Shown: piece by piece, positions 11,233 through 22,262 of the stretch | Layout: each line of letters starts with the position of its first letter | Numbering within the stretch: position 1 is the first letter of the stretch | Assembly: GCA_028673005.1 (NCBI GenBank) | Contig: CM054114.1 | Coordinates: 129,724,470-129,788,469 of the forward strand | From: Tanypteryx hageni | Lineage: Eukaryota; Arthropoda; Insecta; Odonata; Petaluridae | Length of the DNA stretch: 64,000 nucleotides | Direction: 5' to 3' | Notes under the pieces: generated by a model | Databases searched by the model: none | What the model saw: only the letters and a program-made list of their open reading frames with translations | What the model was told of the DNA's origin: nothing | Program-made: the position numbers and the translations under genes

Positions 11233-12530
11233 GGGCGGATCAACCTATCGGGCATTCGGATAGGCCCCGATGGGCCGTTCCCATTTGCGCTCTAAGTAGC
11301 AAAATTTAAAATGTATAAAAAATTGTTGAAATATTTAAGCAGCGAAATAGAAAAACAATAAAATAATGTTAATTCCTATGTGAATAATGTTTTGAATTTT
11401 GTTTCTGAGTATATATAAGTATTTAAATAAAAATATCATCAAGAGGCAATACTCATGAATGACTATTTCTACTCTTTTTGCCAAAATGGCCCCCACCATT
11501 CTGCCTCCCTTATTTTTAATAAACTACCAAACAATATTAAGGCAATATCTTCTTACAATATCTAAAAATAAAGGCGAAAAACTTATTGTTAAGCAAATGT
11601 TAATACAGTGTGAGTGAATTTCTATCAGATAGTTTTTAAAATATTGATGTAAATTTTCGTTTTTTGTAAATGTGTGTTATGATATATTTCTTTTGACCAT
11701 ATGGAATGAATATATATGTAACACTATTATAATAATATTATTAATAGTATTTTTATCTCTGTGTGATATGACAATGTTAATGAGTATTATATGTAAACTT
11801 ATTCTTTATAACCTACAAACATTATTGTATTTTTAGCCTACTTTCCAGAATGGAAATAGGCTTATGGTTTTGTCGTTGTGTCTGTCTGTCCGTCTGTTTG
11901 TCGGTCTGTTCCTCCCCTCCTATTAACTTTTGAACCAATAGACCAATTTTCATGAAACTTGGTGGAAATCTCTTGCTACATGGGCCGAGCTCCCGAGGAT
12001 AGTTTTTGTTGTGAAGATTTAAAGGCCCGGGTTCGATTCCAGAAACTATCCCTCCCATTTGATTTACATGGTATATCTGAAATCCATCATGCAGGGTAAT
12101 TTTCTCTTGAACGTTAAGATGTCTTAGTATTGTAATATTGGACCGAGTTTTGTACTATTCTCCGAGGAAAGGAATGAAGATTCTAATTTTTATCGTAGAA
12201 TTTTGCTTATCGATTGTATTTCTTAGAATTTTGCATAAATACTGGCGATTTTGCAGTTTTTATCTCTCATTACGAGTGTGTTGCCATAGCAATAACTATT
12301 GTTGGACTCAGATTCGGCATATTCTAATACGTATACGCGTTATTTTTGCCGCACAAATACACGTGATCAATTTAATATTCCGTTTGAATGTATTTGTAGT
12401 ATTTTATAACGCTAAATTATGAAATTCGGAAACACCGTTGGACTAATGAAATATTATTATTATTATATAACTATAAGGGCCGGTTCAGATAGAAACCCCC
12501 TGGCCAATATCCTCCCTCGATCCATCTCTG
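11233..12530. mobile_element. hAT-like element with R1 inserted
   Basis: The left end reads CAGGGGCGGATCAACC. Read from the right end on the minus strand, GGGGCAGAGATGGATCGAGG is similar. Such ends are common in insect hAT elements. The interior is AT-rich and lacks a transposase. Most of the right half is the R1 repeat at 11834-12435, so this is a composite. No clean target duplication is visible, so the outer boundaries are approximate. Confidence 0.5.
11834..12435 (+). repeat. R1 dispersed repeat, intact copy (about 600 bp)
   Basis: This copy aligns along its whole length with the interrupted copy at 42592-44250. It starts with a hairpin in which AGCCTA pairs with TAGGCT (11835-11862). 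A (TGTC/CGTC)n run and the module ATTTTCATGAAACTTGGT follow, and then GGTTCGATTCC, which is identical to a polymerase III B-box consensus. It ends near GGAAACAC. Apparent open frames on the minus strand come from the family itself and are not coding. It could be SINE-like because of the B box, or Helitron-like because the minus strand ends in a hairpin followed by CTAA. Confidence 0.75.
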
Positions 12531-14059
12531 CCCCTATGTAGAAACTCAAGAACCGCCAATTACATTTACGAAGGTCTTTTCTCGTTAAAAATATATCAGT
12601 AAGAAAACGAAAAAAACTCTCGACGCTGTAAGATGTAACCTTCTCGCATTTTGTTGCAGAGTTCTGAAATATTCATACGGACAGTCTCTAACACATTATC
12701 CATAAAAATGGCATCAAATAGTTATGTGGCTCACCAACGAAGAAATTTAATTGAGTTTTTGACAGCATAGGACGAGTCAGTGCATCAAAATATCGTATTG
12801 GATTATTTAAATCTCTATAAACGAGTTAAATATTCAGTCTTTTCACCTTCGGTAAGCTTGAAGTCATAGTTTGGACGGAATCGTAGATAGCAGATAAAAC
12901 ATTAAAAAATGGTTTTGAAATCTCTCATACGTTACGTGTAGTCCCTTTCTTTAATCAGTGGTACACTCGTTTGTGTTTTCGAAAACGATTCCCCTCGAGG
13001 AAATCATTTCCGAAAGCGACGCGATTTCTGTAGCTCCATTTATCTCGTTCATGAGGCGTGCTGTGTTTGTTTGAAATGCGCATATACTAGCCCACAACTG
13101 TCGCTAGAGGTTTTGTTTGCGCTTTGGATTGAATCCGCAAAGGTTAGATTTGGGGAAAGGTGGTGAGTTTTGGGCAGCGGTGAGCGATATTGAAAGATAA
13201 TGCGTTTAATGTTTCGTGAAGCGTTTCGCCGCGCATCTAACATCTCTAATAATCGATTTTTCCGGGAAATACGAGATAGCACCAAGTTCACGTGGGTCGT
13301 TTCATCGAGTAAATTATTGTGCTCCTACTAAAGGCAGATATTAATCAAGAAAACATCTAAAATCCTTGCTATGAGATAGTTTAAATGTCAGGCAGACGTT
13401 ACTTTTAACTGTAAGCCATCAGCGGCGACATTTAAACTTAACCTTTTATGCATAAAGCCTTGAATTTTGCATTAGTAATACATTTTGTCTCAAAAATTGG
13501 TTCTATGAATTATTGTAACCTATAACACCCTATACCTTATAAAATGTTCTTAAATACGGCTTCCCCACGCACAAACTATTTGGTAGCAGAAACAGTTCGG
13601 AAAATTAAATATTTATCAATAGCGAGGTGGTTCATTAAACTCATTATACTAGTTTGTCAATCAAGTGAATATGCTAAGAAACATCTTAACCAATTATGAA
13701 CTTTTAAAGGGAAGTTAAGGTTTCCGAATACTGGTTTAATTTTGTAAGAAACTAATCCAGCATAAATTAATTTAAAACATTTTTTAATTTAAAAACATCA
13801 AAGGGGACAATAAAATTGTTTTTTAAAGACTCAGCGTAAAATGGCAAGAGTTCAGCAAAAGAAGTTACTGGAAATGGTCTCGGGGGTCTTTACGCCAGTG
13901 GCTCAAAAACCATTGTGACTTAAATCAGCAAATGTTAAAAATAATTTTTTTCCATTCAGAAAATAAAATATGAAAGCCTGAAAGAGCTTAAGAGATAAAG
14001 GCAATCTCTTTTGATAACTCCGGGCCGGGTGGCAGACAAAATAATAAGTAAAAAACAAA
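12531..14059. other. Intergenic, nothing recognised
   Basis: AT-rich sequence with a slightly GC-richer patch at 13000-13300. I see no gene, transposon end or tandem repeat that I can support. Confidence 0.5.
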
Positions 14060-14196
14060 GGAATTGAGGGGAGAGTCGATATAATGGAAAATAAAAAGGG
14101 GGTCGGTGAGAGAGAGGGGTGGGAATAGTGAGAGATGAATGAGGATGAGAGGTATGGAGGGAGGAGAGGATGGAGAGAGGAGAGGAAAGAAGGAGG

Positions 14197-14375
14197 AGGG
14201 ATAGATAGATAGTTATGAATCTTTATTTGGGCGAGATTGAGACTAAACAGTCTCTTCTTCCATCTAACCCATTGTCAATTACAGATAGAAAGAAAGTAAC
14301 AAATAATAATAATATAAGATTACCTAAAGTAAAGTACTACATAAATACAATAAGTTAACATTTTAGGAAATTAAA
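14197..14375 (-). mobile_element. LINE 3' end with hairpin and (GATA)n tail
   Basis: On the minus strand the hairpin GAGACT-GTTT-AGTCTC (14239-14254) is followed by CTCGCCCAAATAAAGATTC, including AATAAA, and then a (CTAT)n tail at 14197-14213. This is the layout of a LINE 3' UTR with polyadenylation signal and microsatellite tail. No coding part remains. Confidence 0.5.
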
Positions 14376-14459
14376 AGAGATGGAGATTTGGAGGAGAGGA
14401 GGGAGGAAGAAAAGGAGAGGAGGGAGAGAGAAGAGAAGGGAGGGGTGAGGTAAGGAGGA

Positions 14460-14880
14460 GAGGCTGTGAGAGAGGAATGAGAAAGGGAGGGAGGGAGATA
14501 AGAGAGGAATGAGAAAGTGAGGGAGGGAGTGAGAGAGGAGTGAGGAGAGGGAGGAGAGGAGGGAGGGAGGAGGGGAGAGGAGGGAGGAGAGGAGGGGGTG
14601 AGGGAGGGAGGAGAGGGAGTGAGAGAGGAATGAGAAAGTGAGGGAGGGAGGTAAGAGAGGAATAAGAAAGTGAGGGAGGTGGTGAGAGAGGAGTGAGGAG
14701 AGGGAGGAGAGGTAGGAGAGGAGGGAGGGAGGAGGGGAGAGGAGGAAGGGAGGAGAGGAGGGGGTGATGAGAGGGAGTGAGAGAGGAATGAGAAAGTGAG
14801 GGAGGGAGGTAAGAGAGGAATGAGAAAGTGAGGGAGGTGGTGAGAGAGGAGTGAGAAGAGGGAGGAGAGGAGGGAATGAG
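14460..14880. repeat. Minisatellite, about 155 bp unit, three copies
   Basis: The string GAGAGAGGAATGAGAAAG starts at 14468, 14621 and 14779, giving periods of 153 and 158. The following sequence matches over most of each unit, ending in GAGAGAGGAGTGAG. Each unit contains the GAGGAATGAGAAAGTG motif twice, so it is a higher-order repeat. Confidence 0.75.
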
Positions 14881-15170
14881 GGAGGGAGGAAAGGAGGGAG
14901 GGAGGAAGGAGGGCGAAGAGGAGGGAGGGATTAAGGAGGGAGGGATATAGGAGGGAGGAATGAAGGAGGGAGGGAAAAGAGGAGGGAAGGGGATAGGGAA
15001 GAGAGGGTGTGAGAGAGGAAATAGAAGGAGTGGGAGGGAGGGGAGGTGGGAGGAAGGAAATGAGGGAGTAGAGGAAGAAAGGAGGAGAGGAGGGAGGGAG
15101 AAGAGGAACGAAAGGAGAGGAAGAGAGGAAAGGGAGTGGGAGGAGAGTGTGTTAGGGAGGGAAGGAAGGA

Positions 15171-16185
15171 AATCCTCTCCCTGGAGAGGGATTTCCGCTG
15201 TGCAAAGTGAAATAAAAAACCATTAAAGAGTATCCAGGGAAGGGGATTAGGGATAAAGGGACGAATGTCGGGGAAGAAGTGGGAAAGAAAAGTTGCGGTT
15301 CCGATTCCTCCAAGAGGCGGCCCAATGGGAGTGGAGGGGAGGAGGCTTTTTCTTTTTCCGCGTGGATGCGCACGATCATTTTTTGCGGCACTAATTCGAT
15401 CTCCATTGCGTGTCCTGTAAGCACCGTTGATGGAGAGTTTATCTCTTGCGTCTACATCTTAAATTGGTAACGCCCCCGTCCGTTGACCCGTAGAATAGAA
15501 AGGTTTGACACTTTTTCACGTCTTTGGAATATTCGATCAGGAGAGCTAACGTTTTCGAGAAAGTAAGAATAATATCCCGTCTTCACGTTAAGATCCTCCT
15601 AAGTCTTCTTTTTTCAGAAAATATTTTCGTTCTGTCTTTATCATTATCTCGAAACTTCACCTTTAAAATTGTCTACGAAAGAATAACAGTTCTTTTTAGA
15701 AGGTTTATTTGTTTATCGATATGTGTGGAATAGCTGGCAATTATCTTTATAAATGGCCAAACGAAAATGTATTTTGCATATTTATTTTCTTTCACTCTAG
15801 GAAATTATTAAAGGATTCTATACTGTTACATTTATTGTTTCTCAAAGTAAATAAAATAAAAATGCCTTTCCAGTAGAGAAACTTATTCGGCAGCAGCTTA
15901 AGGTCATTCTAGATAATTCTCTAGAGCGTAGTTACCGGCGAAAAACGCCAAATATCTTCATTATGTAAGTAAATATTTACTTATAATGAACGAATTCGGC
16001 ATCTGAGAGAGCTGAGCCATTAAAACATTTTCCAAACGATAATAAGGACATACGTAATAGCAGGAAGTTAATAATGCTGCAACCATGATGCATTTTATTC
16101 GATTCCTATATAATTAGTCCTCTATTTCTTAAGTTTAGCTTAAGTCTTTGATAGTTAATCTATCAAGCCGCTAATCTGTATCGAC
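15171..16185. other. Intergenic, nothing recognised
   Basis: There is a short GC-richer patch at 15280-15430, and the rest is AT-rich. No gene or repeat is supported. Confidence 0.5.
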
Positions 16186-16574
16186 CAGGGGTCGGCAACC
16201 TCTTTAACACAGTGGACCATATTCCAAGTTATGAATGCTTCGGAAGGACGCATTGGAAGTCACGAGAGCTTTGGCGGGCTGGATCAGTGTTTACATTAGG
16301 GCGACCAGATTATTAGGAAGCAAAACCGCGACATAACATGATCTGAACAGGAAAATCTGGGACATAATCGGAAAAAAATACGGGACAACCTTATTTTCGT
16401 ATCTTTTTAATAATATGTACTAAAATTAAAAATAAAAAAGCTTCGCCAAAACAGTGCACAATTTTATTCAATGTGTTAACAAATAATTTCAATTTTATTA
16501 ATATGTAAAAAATCTTACAACACAATATATCACGATTTAAAGGTAACAATTACTTTAAGGACAAATAACAAGAT

Positions 16575-17147
16575 TGGAAAGGTGTACTCCGTGTCAGAGT
16601 ACACAGAGTTTCCAAATGCGTTCTTTGAGATTTCAATGTTCTCAATATTTTAAATGTCAAGCGGATCCCGAGTTGAAACAAAGCAACCTAAACTACATGC
16701 AGGTCTTCATGTAAAGTGGTCGTAATTATTGTCGGATTGTAACCAAAATTGGAATCGATTGACCAATTTTAGCAAAACTTTCCAATATCAAAGTTCATCA
16801 AAATACATCAATCGGTTCCCGAGTTGAAACAAAGGAACATTGTGACCTATATGTAGGTCATATAAAGTGTTTGTAATTGTTTTTCAATTTTAACCAAAAT
16901 TGGAATCGGTCTACCAATTTTAGCAAAACTCCCCAATACCAAATTTCATCAAAATACGCCCAGACATTGTTGGTGGTCATCATTGTTGTTTGACCAAATC
17001 GGACGATAAATTTTAGCAAAACTCCCCAATACCAAATTTCATCGTAATACGTCCAGCGCTTTCCGAGTTTTACATGCGGTCGGACGGACGGAAACGACCT
17101 CCCGTATATGCATTCACTTCGTGCACTTGGTGAAAAGAACGCATAAT
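16575..17147 (+). repeat. R2 dispersed repeat, expanded copy
   Basis: It has the same ends as the copy at 9618-9810 but in the opposite orientation, beginning GGAAAGGTGTACTCC and ending near AAGAACGCATAA. The interior contains repeated units with a period of about 151 bp. CCCGAGTTGAAAC occurs near 16667 and 16818. AATTTTAGCAAAACT-type units occur near 16770, 16915 and 17010. The short copy has one unit. Confidence 0.75.
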
Positions 17148-17335
17148 AAAGTTAAATATATAAATAGCGTATAAGATAAAAAAGCACTATATGGCTTCTA
17201 TTTCATTTTATATAAATTTATTTAATTTTTCATTAATTTTTTATACCAGCTGCCAGTCTCCTTCCAATTTTTAATCACCGGAAAAAAACTTGAAAATTCA
17301 TATTTAATTTAAACACGTAATATAATGGTATTGAT

Positions 17336-17511
17336 TGTCTTAACGCCAAGGCTGTTTTATTTGTCAGATCATACAAAATTGTCTTAACGCCAAGGCTGTT
17401 TTATTTGTCAGATCATACAAAATTGTCTTAACGCCAAGGCTGTTTTATTTGTCAGATCATACAAAATTGTCTTAACGCCAAGGCTGTTTTATTTGTCAGA
17501 TCATACAAAAT
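17336..17511. repeat. Perfect tandem array, 4 x 44 bp
   Basis: Four adjacent identical 44 bp units start at 17336, 17380, 17424 and 17468. Each begins TGTCTTAACGCCAAGG and ends with CAGATCATACAAAA(T). There are no spacers. The identity suggests very recent expansion inside an old transposon copy. Confidence 0.97.
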
Positions 17512-18086
17512 TTATTTTCGAAACATTCTTTCTAAATGTGCATTATGTGCCTGAAACACAAACCAAAAGCTACACAATTTCTTTATCTCTGTGTTCTACT
17601 CTTGAATTTCAATGCCGGAAAATAGGAATACCACCGATCGTAACGAGATTTAATAAGTGCTTTTTGCATTTTCCAATATAATGTGATTCCGATTAAACAC
17701 ATTATGAAATTTTGTGGCGAGAAGATTTTGTAAGGCAGGAACAACAAATCCGGGACAAATGGGTGTCCTGAAAAACTTTATCTGGACAACGGGACGTTAA
17801 GTCGAAATCCGGGACAGTCCCGGAACTTCCGGGTCGTCTGGTCGCCATAGTTTACATCCGAAGTTACCTAGAGATTCTTTGGTCTCATATTAGTGAAAGT
17901 CAAGTATAAATGCTTTACTAGCGTTAAAACTTATCCTGAAGAGTTTCCGAGATCATAATTTCATTTAAATATATGAAATTGCTTATGTTAATTTTACCGA
18001 TCACTTTTTCATAATAGCTTCACGGGCCGCATAAACAGCTTTCGGGGGCCGCAATAGAGCCGCGGGTCGTAGTTTACCAAACCCTG

Positions 18087-19203
18087 CTGGAGACTAACGA
18101 AGATAGAGGTTGGCATCGTGTAAGCATTTCGAATCTGTTGAAACATTTGTTTAAAGGAATCACAAATAAAACAAATAAGATAGTTTGCAGAGGAGTCCGT
18201 ACACGTACGGTGAATCAGCTTGTGAGCTTAATTTAACAATAAATAAATAAAAAGTTTTTTTTTCCCATAAAATGTTCAGTCCGAGAGAAAAATTGTGATA
18301 AATGAAATTATTTGTATCCGCGAAAAAATGAACATGAATTTATACGAAACACTTGTCGGAAGCTAGAACATAGCGGAAGTTTTCGACCAAAACTTTATAA
18401 ATTTTCGAGGAAAAATAACCTAACCACGAAAATAACTCTAGAAATTATTTCCTCGCTCCATTGAGTTATATACACATATGTCCTCAAACGCGCGCTTATT
18501 TAAAAAGAAAACAGGTCCTTTAAATATAGTACCTTACTGACTCGAGGTTTGAGACGGATTTATGGAGGAGGTCGGCTCTATCTCTCCCCCTCTGTCTGGA
18601 CTGCCAGGTTTTTCACTTTCGCCTCCCCTGGGCCGCGCGGCGCGAATTTTTCTCCCATTGCCGAGAAATAAATTCCCAACTTTTCCCCCCAAGTTTGCAA
18701 TCGAGATATATATTATTCGTCTTTGGCGAAGGCGGGCCCGTAGGGGAGCCATCCTCTTACGGGGACAAATGGAATCTCGGATGAGACGGCGAAGTATATA
18801 TCTTTCTCCCTCCTCTTTTCTTTTTTTGAGGCAAAAAATAGAAAGTACTCTCTCGGAGACATCGCGGTGGAATAAGACAAAGCGACGAACTGAGAGGGCC
18901 CGATACGGATGATATATTTCGCCATAAACTTTCTTCTCTGATTTGTTACCTTCGTGATGAAGTTCTAAACGGTCAAAAACACGCCTTAATAATCTCGAAG
19001 CCGTTTTTGTTTTGATGGTTGTTCTGCTTATATTGAGTGTATACCTCCCACTTCCAAAGGAGATTTACATGAGGGATGGATTTTATAAATCAGAGTAGCC
19101 TAACTTTACCATGAGGTCGGAAAATTTCAAATTCATACGAATTTAAGGAAGGTTTGGTGGCGAAAACGTAGATTTTTAGCATAAATATCGATGATTCCTC
19201 GTA
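18087..19203. other. Intergenic with CG-richer patch
   Basis: 18540-18920 is richer in GC and CpG than its flanks, with overlapping open frames on both strands and no recognisable content. CCGTACACGTACGG is a small palindrome near 18199. Nothing else is supported. Confidence 0.4.
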
Positions 19204-19257
19204 CCAGTGGCAAGGCCGGGGGAGGCTGGGCCTCCCCATAATTTTGCCCTGCACTGG
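19204..19257. repeat. GC-rich hairpin, probable hAT end
   Basis: GGGGAGGC (19219-19226) pairs perfectly with GCCTCCCC (19230-19237) across a 3-base loop, inside an outer CCAGTG / CACTGG pair (19204-19209, 19252-19257). CAGTGGCAAGGCC followed by GGGGGAGGC is typical of hAT termini in arthropods. No partner end is seen. Confidence 0.45.
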
Positions 19258-19334
19258 GAAGATCTTTTTGTTCTGTACCTATAGGTTTTGTTTATCTAAT
19301 AAGTAATTTTTTTAATTCTTAACATTATCAGCTA

Positions 19335-21640
19335 AATTGAGCACCGCAATGATAAGGTCACGTGATGCAATGTTCTCGACTTGCTTGCTTCTAACATCCC
19401 GCATAGGATAACTAAGGTGTCCACAGAGGAGGGACATAGCGACCATCGGGCTGTGTATGCGGAGTGCGAATTAAAGCTCAAAAGACATCCTAAGCCCCTT
19501 CGGAATGTATACGCTTTCGCCAAGGCCGACTTTAAAAGTTTCAGCTTACATCTCAAAAGTACCTTTGTCAGTTATCGTGAAAAGACAGAACGATTAGGTA
19601 TGGAGCCATCATGGTTATTATTTAAGGATATACTAGGAAAAGGTATCAATAGATTTATCCCCAGTAAGTTAAAATCTGATAAGAAAGGACCTCGTTGGTT
19701 TAATAAGGAAGTCAGGATTGCCTTAAGACGACAGAGGCGTAGCCACGCAAAATTGAAAAACATACCTACCACCGCTTCCGATGAGTATCGCACAGCTATA
19801 GTCCATGAGTATAACAGTGCCCGCGTATTAGCGAGAAAAACCATGCGTAACGCATTTAACACCTTCCGGAATGAGGTATTAAATACAAAATTGAAGGAGG
19901 ATCCAAAAGCGTTCTGTCCTATGTAAGAGAAGTCAAGGGAGGGGGTCCTTCAATACCCTCCCTGCGTTGTGATTCCGGAGACATCCTTCACGATGGGGAG
20001 GATAAAGCTAATCTACTAAACGTTTACTTCGCGAAGGCGTTCACGGCAGGTGGAGATAGACTTTAAGATAATCTTATTCCCAATGGATGTACTCGGATGG
20101 ATAATATTAAAATCTCTGAGGCAGGAATAGCGAAGCAAATGCGTGCGATAAAACCCAACAAAAACCCAGGAACAGAAGGATTTCCCGCGCGTGTATTAAA
20201 AGAACTAGCAGAAGAAATAGCTCCCTTCCTTCGGATAGTATTCGAGAAATCTCTTACCCTCTGTGAAGTTCCTGATGATTGGAGACTAGCACACGTCACA
20301 CCCATTCACAAGGGAGGTGACAAAGAAAACCCCGAAAATTATAGGCCGATTTCTCTAACATCATTATCATGTAAGATTTTGGAGCACATTATTGTTAGCA
20401 ACACAATGCGTTATCTCGAGATAGATCGCTCTTAGTCAGCTGTCAACATGGCTTCAGAAAAGGTAGATCCTGTGACACCCAACTCGGTCTGTTTGTGAGT
20501 GATGTTTTATCATGCGGCGAAAATAATAAGCAGGTCGATGCAGTGTCCCTTGATTTTAGAAAAGCTTTTGACAAGGTTCCCCACCGTAAGTTGTTATTAA
20601 AATTGGGAAATCTTGGCGTTAATGTTAAAGTCATTAACTGGGTTCGCGCTTTCCTTTGGAATAGAAAACAAAAAGTAGTCATCGATGGTAAGTCCTCGAG
20701 TGTGGCAGATGTAGTCTCTGGAGTGCCGCAGGGTAGTGTGATCGGACCTTTGCTTTTCTTGCTTTATATAAACGACATCAGCTCAGTTGTGAAAAGTAAT
20801 ATCAGGCTTTTTGCGGATGACACCGTAGTCTATAGAGAAATTAGTGGTCCTAGCGACCATCGTCAGCTTCAGGATGATCTGGATGCGTTATCTGTTTGGT
20901 GCAAGGAATGGCAGCTAGAAATCAATCAGAAAAAGAGTAACGTTCTAAACTTTTGAAAATCTAGAAGCCCATCGTACGTATTTACCTACTCGATAGATGG
21001 TGAGAGCATTCCTATTTCGGAATCCGTGAAATACCTCGGGGTAACCTTGAATCGTGACCTGTCTTGGGACACCCACATAAGACGAGTGATAGGTGCGGCA
21101 AATAAGAAGTTGGCTTTTGTGCGTAGAATAGTCAGGAAAAGCACGAAAAAGGTGAGAGAATCCTGTTATTTATCGTTGGTTAGACCTCAAATGGAATACG
21201 CAGCAGCGGTTCGGGATCCATATCAGAGGGGACTCATAAAGGATTTAGAAAAAATACAGCGGCGAGCAGCTAGATTCGTGAAAAAGAATTACGATAAAAA
21301 ACAGAGCGTTACGTTACTCATTGAAGAGTTGAGTTGCCATCGTTGAAAGATCGTAGATTACAGGCGAGACTTAAACTTCTAGATAAATATAGGTCGGAGA
21401 TATTCGTAAATGAAATGAAGGATATTATTCGACAACCAACGTATATCGGACGGAGGGATAATGAGGACAAGATTCGCGAAATAGATAGTAGGACGGAGAG
21501 GTATAAGGAGTCATTTTTCCCTAGAACAATACGTGACCACAATAGATAAGTGAATAATAATTAGTAAGGAACTTGGTGCGCGGCACCCCCTGCCATCCAC
21601 CGTCAAGGTGACTTGCAGGGTAATATGTAGATGTAGATGC
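19335..21640 (+). pseudogene. CR1-group LINE, 5'-truncated and frame-broken
   Basis: The order is the end of an AP endonuclease domain (GHSDHRAVYAE, 19436-19468), then a linker, then reverse transcriptase with NPGTEGFPARVLKEL, HVTPIHKGGD, NYRPISLTS, DAVSLDFRKAFDKV, SGVPQGSVIGPLLF and the catalytic FADD. A thumb and C-terminal part follow (YLGVTLNRDLSWDTHI). The reading frame breaks near 19920, again between 20435 and 20495, at a stop at 20954-20956, and near 21330, so it cannot make a working enzyme. Most of the endonuclease is missing, as expected from 5' truncation. The 3' UTR ends with a hairpin (21588-21620) and an (ATGTAG)n tail. Motifs place it in the CR1/Jockey group; the exact clade is not certain. 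Confidence 0.9.
21588..21620 (+). repeat. LINE 3' UTR hairpin, copy 1
   Basis: CCCTGC (21588-21593) pairs with GCAGGG (21615-21620), and inside it CACC (21598-21601) pairs with GGTG (21607-21610) around a 5-base loop. Sizes match the copy at 23263-23295 exactly, while loop and internal-loop bases differ. Proposed role: recognition by the reverse transcriptase during target-primed integration (inference). Confidence 0.6.
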
Positions 21641-21696
21641 TTCAATCATCGTGAACTTGAAGTGAGACCCCCCATTAGAAAAAACCTGGCTCCGTG

Positions 21697-21975
21697 AGCC
21701 CCCGGTGGTTGAGTGGTTAGAGCGTTGGCCTTCCACGCAACGGTCCCAGGTTCGAATTCTGGCGGAGGTCGGATTTTTCAACCTGGGATCGTCCCGTCCC
21801 CTACTTGTGTGATTTGAGGAGACCGCGCAAGTCAGGGCTCCGTTCTTCGGAAGGGACGTTAAGCAGTTGGCCCCCTTGGTACTCTTCGTAAAGAGTAGGC
21901 TAATGCCGGCACCGGGTTTCCCTCCTCCCTTGTGTATGTGTTCGATGTGGAAGGAGTAATGGATATAATAATCCA
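21697..21975 (+). mobile_element. tRNA-derived SINE (about 280 bp)
   Basis: The head resembles a tRNA. The A box TGGTTGAGTGG is at 21706-21716 and the B box GGTTCGAATTC at 21749-21759, with a well-paired T arm (CCAGG / TCTGG). The acceptor stem is imperfect, so it is not a working tRNA gene. The body contains GGGACGTTAAGCAGTTGG and AGAGTAGGCTAATGCCGGC, which are typical of arthropod SINE bodies. It lies just past the LINE 3' end. No long poly(A) tail is seen. Confidence 0.8.
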
Positions 21976-22262
21976 AGATGTTGATCAGCCAAAAATTCCA
22001 TACAAACAAAAAAGCCGTGACCCACCTCCATAAAAAAAACCACTGGCTCGTACTGAGATCGAGGTTGTCGTGGCCACCGATCTGTGAACGTAATTTATTC
22101 AGCTGCAGTTTGTTACAATGGTGCATCGTCTGTTGGTTTCGCAGTCTGCCCATCCGTCCGTCAGTATTTCCGTCAGTACAGATGTTTCGTGGTTTTTTGG
22201 CCGAAAAATCTTACTGGCGTTCAATTTTGGTAAATCCTTCAATAAGGTTTATTTATCAAATA

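Larger units (their letters stand above)
14060..15170. repeat. Purine-rich tract (1.1 kb)
   Basis: The plus strand is almost pure G and A (GGGAGG, GAGAGG and GAGGAA units), interrupted only by an AT-rich LINE tail at about 14197-14375. Long open frames here are a by-product of composition. The tract contains a minisatellite (14460-14880). Confidence 0.9.
16297..17849. mobile_element. Inserted hAT element (1.55 kb), perfect 8 bp TSD
   Basis: The terminal inverted repeats are TAGGGCGACCAGA and TATGGCGACCAGA. The element is flanked by identical GTTTACAT at 16289-16296 and 17850-17857, a perfect 8 bp duplication typical of hAT. Subterminal sequence repeats GGGACA-type motifs at both ends. No transposase coding remains. 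It carries an R2 repeat (16575-17147) and a 4 x 44 bp array (17336-17511). Confidence 0.85.
16186..18086. mobile_element. Outer hAT-like MITE split by a second hAT
   Basis: The left end is CAGGGGTCGGCAACC. The right end on the minus strand is CAGGGTTTGGTAAAC, 11 of 15 identical. Just inside the right end is AAACTACGACCCGCGG, shared with the MITE at 2310. Without the inserted element at 16297-17849 it would be only about 340 bp. The flanking 8-mers match at 4 of 8 positions, so it is old. Confidence 0.65.

Noticed and set aside
11822..12058. Similar minus-strand frames at 11822-12058 and 42591-42851, apparently a conserved protein
   Set aside because: The similarity follows from both being copies of repeat R1; the reading GIEPG comes from the B-box-like sequence.
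13049..13291. 80-codon minus-strand frame containing GAAATGCGCATAT on plus
   Set aside because: It resembles part of the short dispersed motif but the upstream block does not match; neither coding nor a convincing copy.
17336..17511. CRISPR-like direct repeats
   Set aside because: Units are contiguous with no spacers, inside a eukaryotic hAT element; it is a tandem array.
21697..21770. Possible true tRNA gene
   Set aside because: A and B boxes and T arm are good, but the acceptor stem mispairs and a SINE body follows directly.
21521..22153. 210-codon minus-strand open frame
   Set aside because: It crosses a LINE 3' end, a SINE and unique DNA, so it cannot be one gene.
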